Below, piece after piece: positions 36,107 through 45,740 of a DNA stretch of 64,000 nt. A program made the position numbers and the translations under genes. Numbering within the stretch: position 1 is the first letter of the stretch; every line of letters starts with the position of its first letter. Origin of the DNA: Chromatiales bacterium (GTDB lineage: Bacteria > Pseudomonadota > Gammaproteobacteria > Chromatiales > Chromatiaceae); contig JANQRK010000001.1 of assembly GCA_028284585.1 (NCBI GenBank), positions 48,282 to 112,281 on the forward strand. Direction: 5' to 3'. The notes below the pieces were generated by a model. That model was not told where the DNA came from, did not search any database, and saw only the letters and a list, made by a program, of their open reading frames with translations.

Positions 36107-38482
36107 TTAGAAGGGCCATTGAAATCTAGAGAACAAGCTTTCAAGTTCTCGCCCAGCGGTCGCTCTGTCAATCGACAGATCTACCGGCTCTGGGCCTTTG
36201 ATATGCACATCGATACCTCGATTCATCCATGTCAAGGCAGTGCCACTTTGCCACCGCAGTAGGGCGCCGCCTCTTTCGTACAACCTCAACCACAAGAGGC
36301 GCCCCTTGAACTGCAGGCGCTCTTCGCCAATATCCCATACCGCTGAACCCTTCGGCTGATAGACAAGCCAATCCCGCATCCCATGCCCCTCGACAACGAT
36401 CAGTTGTGCGTCGTCATTGCTGGCCACCGAGTGGCGAATTACCGCGTCCGTAAGCTGCCCATTCATATGGATAACGAAGGCACCATTGTCAGCGTCAGGG
36501 CCAATCTGGTATCGCAATTGGGAGGCAGCGACACGCTCGCCATAACGCGGCGCAATCCACCCGCCCAAGGGATCGTAACTACCCCGCAGCAGCTGTGGCG
36601 CATGCAAACGTTCACAGCTCACAATCCAAGCCTCAGGTGGCTTACCCGATAGACCTAATGCAACATTGCGCTTTTCGATCGTCACCTCGACGTTCGCAGC
36701 ACATTGGAAGCCGAACCACCTCTCACCGCATTGATGCTTACCGCCCGGAATTGAATCCAGAATCAACCAATACTCCCCACTGACATGGATAACAGCACGG
36801 CGGACGCCATCATAGACATTAGAGCTGCGAATCCTGCTGTCGACATACGACAGCAAGTCACTGGATGCCCGGGTTACGATCGCACAGGTCGAGGTTTCAC
36901 GGGGCCGGAAATCACCAGAAAAGCCACCCAATGGATCTTCGCCTTCGAGCACCAGCCCATTGTGGGCAGACGGACTTGCGAAATACCGACGCCAGTTGTG
37001 TCCTTCTTGCTTCCACACCGCGTCACGACCACGGTAGCTAAAAGTACCAGAATCCACCAATAGCGGTAGGCCCCGTAACTGTAGATAGATCGCCAACAGA
37101 TCAGCATGCATATGCCCGGCGGCTATCCTAGACTCAGGTGACGGACCGGTCCGAAAGACGAGCCGTGACTCAAGATGGTCATCCGACATTATGTATAGGC
37201 CCGCTTGCGGAAAGTCGGTCGGTAAGCTATCTGTAGTGCCACCCTCCTCCGGCCACGGCAGTTGCCCGCCCAGCAGCCAGAAAGCACGAAGCGCGGACTG
37301 GTCATCACGAGGCGTCGGGGGAATTCCAGCGTCAAACAGTCCGCGATAAAACTCGCGCAGCGATCCGGAGCACCACCCCTCTCCTCCATCGAGCGGAAAC
37401 AAGGTATCTTCCGCCGCGTTCCCGATCGGCAGTGGTTCCGCCTCCGGGCCAGTGAGTGCGCACTGATACGCTAGCAGCGCTCGTGTTCGTTTGCGAACCG
37501 CTGGGTCTGGTTTGAGGCCGTTGCAACCGGCTAACACGAGATAGGCGGCACTCATCTCTGACGCAAACTCGTGGTAGTGGCTGGAGTGCTCGAAACTGCC
37601 ACCGTCCGGATACGTCTGCGCGAGCAGCTCTTCGCACCAACGCTGTTCGACATCCGACGGACACTCATCGAGCATCTCGGGGAGCAGCGTTGCCAAGAAC
37701 CACGCCGCAAATCGATCGGCGAGCAGATGGTTGTTTGGAAAGGAATCGCCGAGCAGCGGTTCGAGGTATCGGACATCGGCTTCGATTAGGCGCCAAATCA
37801 ACCATTCCAGCCCTAAGCCATCCGCATTTTCCACGGGCGAGCGTGCGGCGAGAAATGCCCAGCCCCATAGCAACGCCAGCAAACGCTGGAAGACGCCCAG
37901 GTTGCTGTCATAGCAAAGGGAATTCGAACCCTCTTCGGCGTGCCGCATCCAGGACTCCAGCATTCCGCGCAAAGTCGTAGCAGCCCCCGGCCACTCAAGG
38001 CATGCCCAGGCATGTCGGGGAACGAACGAAAACCGATGAGGGCGCTTGGCATACATCCGATCCTCACCCGGACCTACTGGCAAGTCTGACCAGGGAAATT
38101 CCGTTCCAAGCACACCGCCTCGACTCGCGTAAACTGGTAGTCCTTTATCCAGATCAGCTCTGACTTGGGCCAACAGTCTGGTGCAGGCTATCGGGCGCTC
38201 TCGATGCAAGCGGACAGACAACTCAGCTATCCGTTCTGGATTGACAAAAAATCTTGGTCCGATCAGCTGTCTCGCACGCCGCGCGCCGGCGTATGCCAAG
38301 TGAGATGGCGCGCTGGAACTTACTTTTAGTGCGTCCGGCGCCCTCACTTCAAGCCGGGCCGCCAAGGCTTGCTCATCAAAGGCGGGACGGTGCGGTGCGG
38401 CGGCGGGTGCTCCAATCCCGGCACGCCGGAGAACAACACGAGCCAGTCGCACCGCAGTTTGTGCGGCTCGCTTTCCAATCAT
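36107..38482 (-). CDS. Heparinase II/III-family polysaccharide lyase-like protein
   Basis: A 791-residue protein. The alpha/alpha toroid (about residues 100-400) includes SFPNNHLLADRFAAWFLATL and FEHSSHYHEFASEMSAAYL, which carry the conserved Asn, Tyr and His of the family. The C-terminal beta-sandwich begins AAGHMHADLLAIYLQLRG and LLVDSGTFSYRG, and contains ASPSAHNGLVLEG. Such genes are frequent in exosortase-associated and other exopolysaccharide loci, where they may trim or degrade a uronic-acid polymer. No signal peptide is evident, so periplasmic localisation is uncertain. It sits between the fusion gene and the sulfotransferase gene on the same strand. Confidence 0.87.
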   Translation of the reverse strand: MIGKRAAQTAVRLARVVLRRAGIGAPAAAPHRPAFDEQALAARLEVRAPDALKVSSSAPSHLAYAGARRARQLIGPRFFVNPERIAELSVRLHRERPIACTRLLAQVRADLDKGLPVYASRGGVLGTEFPWSDLPVGPGEDRMYAKRPHRFSFVPRHAWACLEWPGAATTLRGMLESWMRHAEEGSNSLCYDSNLGVFQRLLALLWGWAFLAARSPVENADGLGLEWLIWRLIEADVRYLEPLLGDSFPNNHLLADRFAAWFLATLLPEMLDECPSDVEQRWCEELLAQTYPDGGSFEHSSHYHEFASEMSAAYLVLAGCNGLKPDPAVRKRTRALLAYQCALTGPEAEPLPIGNAAEDTLFPLDGGEGWCSGSLREFYRGLFDAGIPPTPRDDQSALRAFWLLGGQLPWPEEGGTTDSLPTDFPQAGLYIMSDDHLESRLVFRTGPSPESRIAAGHMHADLLAIYLQLRGLPLLVDSGTFSYRGRDAVWKQEGHNWRRYFASPSAHNGLVLEGEDPLGGFSGDFRPRETSTCAIVTRASSDLLSYVDSRIRSSNVYDGVRRAVIHVSGEYWLILDSIPGGKHQCGERWFGFQCAANVEVTIEKRNVALGLSGKPPEAWIVSCERLHAPQLLRGSYDPLGGWIAPRYGERVAASQLRYQIGPDADNGAFVIHMNGQLTDAVIRHSVASNDDAQLIVVEGHGMRDWLVYQPKGSAVWDIGEERLQFKGRLLWLRLYERGGALLRWQSGTALTWMNRGIDVHIKGPEPVDLSIDRATAGRELESLFSRFQWPF

Positions 38483-38505
38483 AGTCGTTTTACTTCCTAC
38501 TGCTA

Positions 38506-39270
38506 CTACTTGCTACTACCAAGCACACGGCGAAGTTTCTTGCCCAGCAGCCGGCGATCGAACGCCCCGATACCTTTTCGCACGATGCTTTCTATGTCAG
38601 ACGCAATTGCCGCATCGAAGTGATTCTCCCAGTCCCCGACCACACCCTTGCGAAAAAATTTATCGTCCTTGTAAAGTTCTTCGTTTTGATACCGCTTACG
38701 CAGCGATCCCATACTAGTTTTTTCCTGCAGCACCGCCATTGCCTCCGTACTAAGCTCAACACTCAGCATCCGGGCAATCGGGGCGACCTGACTGGCAAAG
38801 TCCTGATGCAAGCCCTCGTAGGAGATCATGAGGAAACGCTCACCTGCACCGCGCCACCTATCATGATAGCGTGTAACATCGTCTGCGATGTACCGGCCGT
38901 GTTCCCAGTAGTGATCCTGAAAGCTTCCTGGGTAACCGTTGCGATTGCAATCGTCGTAGTAAGAAGAAACAACCATATCCCTGACATCACGTTCGATATC
39001 GAAAACGAAGACATGCTCATTGGCCATCAATAGATTGCGGTGTTCTGCACGCCCGATATGATTTTTTGACAAATAATCATTGTTGACGATATCTACTGTT
39101 TGGAGAAATTCCGCCAAAGCATCCGGCCGAATGCAAGGATTGCGAGTTCGCTGGCGACTTGCATCACTTAGATAGTCATTGGGCGGGCGGTCGAAGTCCA
39201 TCAATTCGTAAAGAATGTTGTACAACCACGTCGACCCACTCTTTACCGCTCCATTGCAGATAACCAACAT
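38506..39270 (-). CDS. Sulfotransferase
   Basis: A 254-residue PAPS-dependent sulfotransferase. The 5'-phosphosulfate loop is GAVKSGSTWLYNILYEL near the N-terminus; the 3'-phosphate binding motif is ERDVRDMVVSSYYDD. The C-terminal part GVVGDWENHFD carries the conserved GxVGDW-type segment. I chose ATG 39270, preceded by GGCGAGG; TTG 39288 would add six residues. Together with the lyase genes it suggests the island makes a sulfated, uronic-acid-containing polymer. Confidence 0.88.
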   Translation of the reverse strand: MLVICNGAVKSGSTWLYNILYELMDFDRPPNDYLSDASRQRTRNPCIRPDALAEFLQTVDIVNNDYLSKNHIGRAEHRNLLMANEHVFVFDIERDVRDMVVSSYYDDCNRNGYPGSFQDHYWEHGRYIADDVTRYHDRWRGAGERFLMISYEGLHQDFASQVAPIARMLSVELSTEAMAVLQEKTSMGSLRKRYQNEELYKDDKFFRKGVVGDWENHFDAAIASDIESIVRKGIGAFDRRLLGKKLRRVLGSSK

Positions 39271-39878
39271 CTTTGCTCGCCTCGCCAAGCCGCCTATAGG
39301 CGGAAAATCATCACCCTAGCCGATGACACTTCGATCCCAACCAGAGGACGCTACATCAAAAATTTAGTCAATGATTCGTCTAGCCTACATGTTACACCAG
39401 TATCCGGGACGATCGCGCCGGCCAGATACGTTTGGACGCCGCCCTGGAGCGAAAACCATAGCCGTCGCTATGGGTTGAGTGAAAGGCAAGTACAAGCGCG
39501 ACTGGACAAGTGGGGGGCCCGGATAGATTGGGAACGGGGAACAACTGCCCTCGCAAGAATACGCCCCGAATGGGGCTTTCGTTGCATCTCTGGCCACTCG
39601 TTCGTGCCCGTTCACAATTGACTGGTGCAACATGCAGGCTAGGCAGTATCCGGCGACACTCGAAATCAGGGTGTCCCGCAGATCTGGCCTGATACAAATG
39701 GCAAAGTCGCAAGGGATACTCGTGGCGCCCCCATGCGAATATTTGGTCAAACACTCTCCCAAGCAATACCGGCGTTGGCAACTGATTATTGCGATGAGGT
39801 CGCAACCGGGACGTGAGTGGTTCGAATCGAAGCGTCCGCTGGTTTGCGGACCTCTCGCTTTCTTGAATGGTCACTAGG
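39271..39878. other. Stretch with no supported gene
   Basis: About 600 bases. Minus-strand frames of 125-160 residues are open here, yet they lack a ribosome site, a recognisable motif and a protein-like composition (rich in Arg, Pro, Ser), so I leave them out. The sulfotransferase promoter should be near 39300. Confidence 0.4.
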
Positions 39879-41450
39879 TCAGGGGTGCTCTCGATCTAGG
39901 CGAGCCACTTCCGCTTCGACTTTATTCATATCGGGGAGGCCACGCGTGATGACCGCACTGGCAAAATCGATGGTCCCGCGATTGTTGATGTCGCCGCAGC
40001 CTCTACCGCCGCAATAGTAGTTAACCCAAAACTCACGAATCATAGATTCGGGCACATCGAAGTCTCGAAAGCGAATGTCTTCTCGCGAGTACAATGGACC
40101 CACGCCGGGCATCTCATAGTAGAGTGCGCCATCCTCATTTGCTATGCCTCCAGTGACAGTATTCAGCTTCAAGCACTGCACATAGGCTGTCCACTTACCT
40201 TTTTGATAAGGGTAGCCGATCGGATCACCCCAGCCGTAGCCATTGTGCGGGGACATCGCGTAGAAGTAGGTATGAGACCCGACGTGGGTATCCGTCCAGC
40301 GCCCGTATCCTGTTCGCGCCGACCAGTGGACTCCATCGGGTTTGCGTCCGCCCCAGCCAGTATCAGGGTAGGCCTTCCCATCAATTACATCAGATCCCGG
40401 GTGGGCACCGCCCGTGTTAGAAAATCCAGGGAGCTTTCCTCCTAGTCCTGGACGAAAGTCCAACCGCAGTCGTTGATAGATCGTGGCACATGCCTGCGTC
40501 TGGGACGGAATGATCATCTGTGCATTGACCCAAGTGGACTTGGGGGAGAACAGCCGTGATGTGGCAATGTCATCGTCGACAGTAATTGGGTACCGATCCG
40601 AGGCGACATCCTTACCATTGAATTGGATGATAATGGTGGGGTCGACGGACACCCATGCTGGGCGTTGAATCGTTTTTACCCTCGGCATGGGAGCGAAGAG
40701 CATCAAAGTTTGATCACCGTACTCCTTTCCAGTCGACTCTAGACGAAGAATCGCCTGTTTGATCGACAGATCGTCAGGCAGCACGAAACGTATCAGCGTG
40801 GGCCCTGAACTATTGAGAGTGTTGCGATCACCTAAGGCTTTGACGGTCGAAGTGGACAAATCGGTATCGGCCTCGGCGCTGATCTCCAACCCACCGTTGA
40901 GGATCAATGTCGGCCCTGTCGAACCGGTCTCACGACTATGGAACTTGTAATTGGTCCCGCCGCGCCTGCGGATAAAAAAATCAGCCTTGCCCGTGTCCTC
41001 GATCACAGGTAACACGTCAAGCTCTACGGGGCCGGGCAAATTATCGTCGACAATGTTAACTGTACTGTATGGAATATCACCAAACGGGGTGCCCGAGCTG
41101 TCGATCCAATCACCACCTTTGCGCTCCCAAGGCAGTTCCAAGGTGCGATTGAAGTATCGCCAGTTCGCGCGCTCTGTCCAGAGGTTTAGACGTGCAGGTC
41201 GCTCCGGGGCAGATGCGGCCGGGCCGGGTTCCGAAAATTGAATATCCTGAGGGCTAGCGTCTGGGCGGAGCGGGAGCGGGCGCGTGTGCGTGTGCGCATC
41301 TGACTTCATTGCGGCATAAACACCAGACTGCGCTGCCGCATCGATCGGCCCGTGCGGTGGCTCTTCTGAGCAACCCAGAAGGACCGGGAGGGAAATCCCA
41401 TTCAGAACGAGAAAAAGTAGCCAGGCCTTTGAGCCTGAGGTCGCTTCCAT
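39879..41450 (-). CDS. PL14-like polysaccharide lyase lipoprotein
   Basis: A lipoprotein of 523 residues if ATG 41450 is used; that start gives a signal peptide ending VLLGC (lipobox), whereas the frame upstream to 41570 would bury it. The C-terminal half has the pattern RLDFRPGLGGKLPGFSN, GWGGRKPDGVHWSARTGYG, YFYAMSPHNGYGWGD and KGKWTAYVQCLKLNTV, plus FWVNYYCGGRGCG, which resemble the jelly-roll of alginate lyase family PL14. The N-terminal half is a separate beta-rich domain. It would act at the outer membrane on the secreted polymer. Assignment by eye only. Confidence 0.7.
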   Translation of the reverse strand: MEATSGSKAWLLFLVLNGISLPVLLGCSEEPPHGPIDAAAQSGVYAAMKSDAHTHTRPLPLRPDASPQDIQFSEPGPAASAPERPARLNLWTERANWRYFNRTLELPWERKGGDWIDSSGTPFGDIPYSTVNIVDDNLPGPVELDVLPVIEDTGKADFFIRRRGGTNYKFHSRETGSTGPTLILNGGLEISAEADTDLSTSTVKALGDRNTLNSSGPTLIRFVLPDDLSIKQAILRLESTGKEYGDQTLMLFAPMPRVKTIQRPAWVSVDPTIIIQFNGKDVASDRYPITVDDDIATSRLFSPKSTWVNAQMIIPSQTQACATIYQRLRLDFRPGLGGKLPGFSNTGGAHPGSDVIDGKAYPDTGWGGRKPDGVHWSARTGYGRWTDTHVGSHTYFYAMSPHNGYGWGDPIGYPYQKGKWTAYVQCLKLNTVTGGIANEDGALYYEMPGVGPLYSREDIRFRDFDVPESMIREFWVNYYCGGRGCGDINNRGTIDFASAVITRGLPDMNKVEAEVARLDREHP

Positions 41451-41655
41451 ACGAGTGGATTGTATGCCCCGTTCATCTAGTCCGCAAAGCTGGCTGCCAT
41501 TGACTTCGCCGCAGGGCTTTGATCTCGTTGAGTTGATGCCGTTCGTGACTGCCTTTGCCGCGTTGATCATCGCGTGATAATTGGATTCGGGGCAAATTCA
41601 GCCTCATCAACCCGTAGACGGTCCCTGCTCGACACGGCTTATTCTGGACAAAATC

Positions 41656-41810
41656 ATGGGGGGCTTCGAAAAAAGCCATCCATGGCATTTTTCTTCACGG
41701 AAAGGCCAAAACACGGTTTACCCCTTTCCTTCATTTTCAATCACTTGTCATGATCGAAAATGGCAGCACATCCCTGTGCCGCTCGTGCACCTCGATTTTT
41801 AGAGGTACCT
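41656..41810 (+). repeat. Intergenic repeat, copy B
   Basis: About 155 bases that match, on the opposite strand, the sequence at 46910-47064. Shared blocks include CATGGCATTTTTCT, TTTCCTTCATTTTCAAT, ACTTGTC and GATCGAAAATGGCA. It begins with ATGGGGGGC. It is non-coding as far as I can see; short open frames on each copy are translations of the repeat, not genes. Together with copy C it flanks 5 kb containing the IS, the Kelch-like gene and three GG-leader genes. Confidence 0.75.
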
Positions 41811-42146
41811 TCATAAGGCGGCAGCTGAAGGAGGGCACACGACCAGGGCCCCTCTCCGGCGACGCATTTGGCATGGCCAGGAAGTCGTCTCCACGAAAAT
41901 CCAGCGCAACCGCCGGAGGGACACCAATGATTACGCATAGTCGGCGCTATCAGCTGCTGCCTCTGAGCCAAGTTGCCCGACTCTGCTGGGACACTTGGTC
42001 AGGCATGGGCTCGCCCCGGTCTCAACGCTTACCCTTAAAGCCAAGTGGCTGCGACGACCTTGACTTCTGATTCGTACAAAAAATGGGGCAATCTTTGAGC
42101 AATCGATAAACTTTCGAAGACTTGCCGCAGGCCGGCCAATGACTAG

Positions 42147-43288
42147 GGAAGCTCTAAGAAAGCCCCAACATTTCGGCGTTTGTGGTCGATAGCTGCTACA
42201 CGCACACAAATACACCCTTCTTGCCGCCCCGCAGGGCAGGTTTTTTTGCCTGCATCTCAAGATACAAGCACATTGATCCTACGCAAACGCCAGCACGCGG
42301 CGTTTCATGTACAGGTTGCACAGCGCAAACATCCTGTGCAACGCGTTGTCATTCTTCGCCAGGCCGTGATAGCGAACCTTGGTAAAGCCGACCTGCCGCT
42401 TGATCACCCGGAATGGGTGTTCACCGATCGCCCGCATACTGACCTTCGACAGTTCGAGTTGCTCAGTCAGTTGGTCCAGTTTGCCGCTGCCCAAGGTGCG
42501 TCGTTTTCCCGGCCGTAGCGCGATGTGTCAGTCAATCTGGCGATCTATATGCTCCGGTCGTTTCTCGACGCCTTGGTAACCGACATCGCCAAGGTGCGCT
42601 CCTCATCCCCATGCAGCAGATGTCCAGCCTGGGTGACATCGTTTACGTTTGCTGTGGTACTGACCAAGCTGTATACCACGCCGGTCATGTCGTCCACGGC
42701 AATGTGCATCTTCATCCCGAAGTACCACTGATTGCCTTTGCGCGTCTGGTGCATCTCCGGATCACGTTTGCCTTCCTTGTTCTTGGTGCAACTTGGCGCA
42801 TCGATCAGGCTGGCATCCACGATGGTGCCAGACTTCAATAACAGGCCAGGTTCACCCAGGAAACTGCGCACTTCTTCAAACAGCACCTGCCCCAGTTGGT
42901 GCTCCTCCAACAGATGGCGGAACGTCGGGAATGCGCCCCGTAGATAGCGACAGACCGGCAAACTGGCACATTGAGGTGATCTCGTATAATGCATCTTCCA
43001 TGGCCGGACCGGCCAGCCCATACCCGTGCTGCATCAAATGAATCCGTAGCATCACCGACAGCGGGCAAGGCGGACGGCCACCAATCTTGCGGTAGAACGG
43101 CGCGATCCATTCTTCCAAGCGCTTCCTAAAGAATCACCTTGTCCATCTCGGCCAAGAACTTCTCCCGCCGCGTTTGCTTGCGCTTGCTGCGGTATCCCGC
43201 ACCCAAAAAGCTCATCTGATCCATGATCTGTGCTTCATTTCCGAGGATGCGCTATGGTCGCTGAAAGCAGGACTTTTTCAGAGTCTCC
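42147..43288 (-). mobile_element. Decayed IS5-group insertion sequence
   Basis: An element of about 1142 bases. Its ends are imperfect inverted repeats: left GGAAGCTCTAAGAAAG and the complement of right CTTTTTCAGAGTCTCC. The flanks are CTAG on the left and CTAA on the right, both fitting the YTAR target preference of IS5-group elements, although they are not identical. It carries a transposase gene broken in several places. Its right end lies 27 bases before the Kelch-like lipoprotein gene. Confidence 0.8.
42279..43224 (-). pseudogene. IS5-family DDE transposase, inactive
   Basis: From MDQMSFLGAGYRSKRKQTRR at 43224, the frame breaks near 43125 into [20 protein letters not shown], again near 42950 into [18 protein letters not shown], and near 42600-42500 into LTEQLELSKVSMRAIGEHPF, ending NLYMKRRVLAFA. 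The DDE-region motifs GTIVDASLIDAPS, KGNQWYFGMKMHIAVD and EHPFRVIKRQ are clear and match the IS5 group. At least three frameshifts make it non-functional. Confidence 0.85.
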
Positions 43289-43315
43289 CTAAGGGTCATA
43301 GAAAAGGGAATAGGT

Positions 43316-44641
43316 ATGAAAACATTCCATCGTTGGGGAAGTCTGTTCCTGGTTTTTTCTATAACCGCCTTGCTAGGCGCCTGCGAACCGGAAGAATTAT
43401 TAGAAAAAAAAGAAGAAAACGGACGAAGTGCAGCAAAGGAAGTCGAAAAGTCAACAAGGGAAGAAAATCAATCGAGTAGTTTCGCAAACTCTCCGGCAAA
43501 TATTAATAACGGCAATCTACCCAATCCGTCGTCTACTAGCCAGCGGCCTAAGTTAATCCCTATTCCTCAAAAAGAAAAATCATCCATCATCAACAATTTG
43601 CCCAAAAACGTCGCTTTCGATCTTGGCCCGTATGAATGTGAAAGCAGAGTCCCCGGCATGCGATGCTTTACAATTACCGACTTCAGTCGATTCAATTACG
43701 ACCCTTACAACCACCGCATGCTGATGTTTGGCGGCGGTCACTCAGCCACAAGTCGCACTGATCTTGATAGTCTAAACATGACTTCGCTGCAGTGGCAAAG
43801 CCTCTACCCTTCGATGACTTGTGAGGAGACCCAGGCCCACAATATCGACCCTCGTGGATTTCATGCAGTAACAGGTCATCCTGTAGCACGGCACACATAT
43901 GATATGACTGTAATTGCTGACGTCGAGGGTAAGGGACAACTTATTTTGTTTAGCAATGAAGGTTTTGGGGGAACCTGCCATCGACGAAAGGTATCTATTA
44001 AGTCAGTGGCTCATTTTTCGCTAGCCGATGGGAGTGGATGGTCTCATAGCAGTCAGTTTCGCATACCTTGGTCATACCATTCGGCAGCAGAATTTGATCC
44101 TATTTCTGGAATGATCGTTATAGTAGGCGCGACTCGTGGATCTGGTGAGGGAGGGATGTGGATCTACGATCCGGCGAAAAAGAAGGTGCTTGGATTTGTG
44201 GATGAGGTTGCTTATTCCAGCTACGAGAACAGCTTGGTTTTCTATCCGCCAAACAAAAAAATGTACCTAATCTCGAAAGCAAGAAAAGGTGATCCGGTTC
44301 TGGTGCGCGAGGTAAATCTAGCACGTAGTGATTGGTCGAAGAGTCGAAGTACTCTGCTCTCGCCCACAGGCTCTCCTCCTGGAAAAGGGATGCATGGTTA
44401 TGCCCATGACCCAGTAAGCCAAACTATCGGTGGTGCCATCTCCAATGGCTGGTTCTATAGATTCCATCCTGCTTCGAATAGTTGGAGCAAGAGCTTAATG
44501 AATGTCATGTCGGATGAGGTCAATGAGATTGGAGACGGTGTTGGGCTCATGCTGGATTACGATACTCGAAATAATGTCTTCGTCTTCATTGCGGAAAAAG
44601 TTAGTAAGAAAAGGCGAACTTGGGTGTATCGAGCGCAATGA
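43316..44641 (+). CDS. Kelch/galactose-oxidase-like propeller lipoprotein
   Basis: A 441-residue protein with a lipoprotein signal (LVFSITALLGAC). Residues 30-95 are a low-complexity Lys/Glu/Asn/Ser linker. The rest looks like a Kelch-type propeller: FNYDPYNHRMLMFGGGHSA, AAEFDPISGMIVIVGATRG, MWIYDPAKKKVLGFV, YAHDPVSQTIGGAISNG. Such proteins bind carbohydrate or protein at the cell surface. It is on the plus strand just after the IS, lower in GC, and converges with the first GG-leader gene; the two share a terminator. It may be the last gene of the polysaccharide island. Confidence 0.75.
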   Translation: MKTFHRWGSLFLVFSITALLGACEPEELLEKKEENGRSAAKEVEKSTREENQSSSFANSPANINNGNLPNPSSTSQRPKLIPIPQKEKSSIINNLPKNVAFDLGPYECESRVPGMRCFTITDFSRFNYDPYNHRMLMFGGGHSATSRTDLDSLNMTSLQWQSLYPSMTCEETQAHNIDPRGFHAVTGHPVARHTYDMTVIADVEGKGQLILFSNEGFGGTCHRRKVSIKSVAHFSLADGSGWSHSSQFRIPWSYHSAAEFDPISGMIVIVGATRGSGEGGMWIYDPAKKKVLGFVDEVAYSSYENSLVFYPPNKKMYLISKARKGDPVLVREVNLARSDWSKSRSTLLSPTGSPPGKGMHGYAHDPVSQTIGGAISNGWFYRFHPASNSWSKSLMNVMSDEVNEIGDGVGLMLDYDTRNNVFVFIAEKVSKKRRTWVYRAQ

Positions 44642-44662
44642 ATGATCGCAGCTTCGAAAACG

Positions 44663-44690
44663 CAAAAAAACGGGGCCTCCAGGCCCCGTT
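44663..44690 (-). terminator. Intrinsic terminator of the first GG-leader gene
   Basis: A hairpin CGGGGCC/GGCCCCG with a short CTCCA-type loop at 44671-44688, followed on the minus strand by seven Ts. It lies 40 bases past the stop of the peptide gene and 22 bases past that of the convergent Kelch-like gene, so it may serve both. Confidence 0.8.
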
Positions 44691-44729
44691 TCAAGAATGC
44701 ACAGCCTTTTGTGCTACATCGTCTGCGTG

Positions 44730-44963
44730 TCAGGCAACTTGCCCAGAAACGCCATTCTGCTCCTGGTTGTTGATAACCAGGTTCAGCCCACCGATGTTGA
44801 AGCTCTGGTCGACACCCAGATATTGGCTCTGCGCCAGGAAGTGTGAACCAGCGTCGATGATCGGCGCATTCAGCAGCGGGAACAAACCGAAACCGCCAGC
44901 CACTTCTTTCATGGCGGCACGGTCCATCTCGGTGTTTGCGGTCAGGTCTTTAACGGTCAGCAT
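44730..44963 (-). CDS. GG-leader small secreted protein 1
   Basis: A 77-residue precursor. The leader (24 residues) ends EMDRAAMKEVAGG, matching the double-glycine export signal cut by C39-peptidase ABC transporters. The core has no cysteine and contains NAPIIDAGSHFLAQSQ, DQSFNIGGLNLVINN and the C-terminal QNGVSGQVA. Three paralogues follow within 2.5 kb, each with its own promoter and terminator. It is the most diverged of the four. A GGAG ribosome site precedes the ATG. The function is unknown: a bacteriocin, signal or structural protein is possible. No modification enzyme is encoded nearby. Confidence 0.88.
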   Translation of the reverse strand: MLTVKDLTANTEMDRAAMKEVAGGFGLFPLLNAPIIDAGSHFLAQSQYLGVDQSFNIGGLNLVINNQEQNGVSGQVA

Positions 44964-45026
44964 GTCGGTATCTCCAAAGTGTATTGAGGGTAATTAATCT
45001 AGGAGCATTGTCGCTCTGACAAGAGT

Positions 45027-45045
45027 AAATGCACATGCCGCGCCA
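45027..45045 (-). promoter_or_regulatory. Sigma-54-type promoter of GG-leader gene 1
   Basis: On the minus strand TGGCGCGGCATGTGCATTT has the -24 GG and -12 GC separated by exactly ten bases. The -12 element is about 68 bases before the start codon. The same layout recurs at the three paralogues. Confidence 0.7.
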
Positions 45046-45086
45046 GGCCTCTTAAATTTCAATTTAAGTTTTTATAATTATCTGAT

Positions 45087-45102
45087 TTTAAACAATAATT
45101 AG
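45087..45102 (-). promoter_or_regulatory. Candidate upstream activator site of GG-leader gene 1
   Basis: TAATTATTGTTTAAAA on the minus strand shares the TTATTGTTT core with boxes at the same distance upstream of the three paralogues. The region is AT-rich, so this match is weaker evidence than the promoter itself. Confidence 0.4.
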
Positions 45103-45330
45103 TGGATTATTGCTGGATTGCCAAGTGTCGCAATAGGTTCGGTGCAGCTTTGAAGTGAGTGCTAATACCAAACAAAAAGGAAAAAGTGTTGGGGTCAATT
45201 CCCACAGGTCGCTGAACAGGGTAAACCGACCGGTTTTTTCTTTGATGTCGGGTCGAAGGACTTGATTCAGAGGCCGTCGGTGGTAGCCCGGGCGTGCTGT
45301 TGTTCGGCTGGTGATATGTTCGGGCCGGCA
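45103..45330. other. Spacer between GG-leader genes 1 and 2
   Basis: No gene seen. The spacer is unremarkable apart from the promoter elements of gene 1 at its left edge and the terminator of gene 2 at its right edge. Confidence 0.4.
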
Positions 45331-45359
45331 AAAAAAAGGGGGGTCCGAAGACCCCCCTC
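45331..45359 (-). terminator. Intrinsic terminator of GG-leader gene 2
   Basis: On the minus strand GGGGGGTCTTCGGACCCCCC, a perfect eight-base stem with a stable TTCG loop, is followed by eight Ts. It is one of the strongest intrinsic terminators in the window, 58 bases past the stop codon. Confidence 0.92.
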
Positions 45360-45416
45360 ACCATTTTGTCGAGCGGTTTGCTCGTGGGGGCTAACCCCTT
45401 CCGGCCGAGCCCTTAC

Positions 45417-45671
45417 TCAGAAACCGACGAGCTGGCCAGAAACACCGTTTTGTAGTTGATGGTTGGCAACACCGTTGAATCCGCCCAGCGCGCCCGACTG
45501 ATCGATTGCAACGCCCTGCTCCTGGACTGCCTCATGCACCCCAGCGTCGATAGTCGGTGCATTGAACAGGCCACCATAATAAGGCAGCACGTAGAAGCGG
45601 CCACCACGAATGGTGGTCATAGCAGCGCGATCCAGCTCTTTGCTTGCGTCGAGGTCTTTGATGTTCAGCAT
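45417..45671 (-). CDS. GG-leader small secreted protein 2
   Basis: An 84-residue paralogue. The leader ends ELDRAAMTTIRGG, followed by an aromatic RFYVLPYYGGLF segment unique to this copy. Then come NAPTIDAGVHEAVQEQG, DQSGALGGFNGVANHQ and QNGVSGQLVGF. Cysteine is absent. A GGAGA ribosome site precedes the ATG. Compared with copies 3 and 4 the leader is more variable (NIKDLDASK against TIKDLSASK), so it is an older duplicate. Confidence 0.9.
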   Translation of the reverse strand: MLNIKDLDASKELDRAAMTTIRGGRFYVLPYYGGLFNAPTIDAGVHEAVQEQGVAIDQSGALGGFNGVANHQLQNGVSGQLVGF

Positions 45672-45740
45672 TGTCGTTTCTCCGATGTTGAGAAAAATTT
45701 TGGGTTTGGTTCGGGAGCCCTGTGGGTCTCGCCTCGAAAA

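Noticed and set aside
39392..39874. A 160-codon open frame on the minus strand
   Set aside because: No ribosome site or motif, and an Arg/Pro/Ser-rich composition typical of non-coding GC-rich frames.
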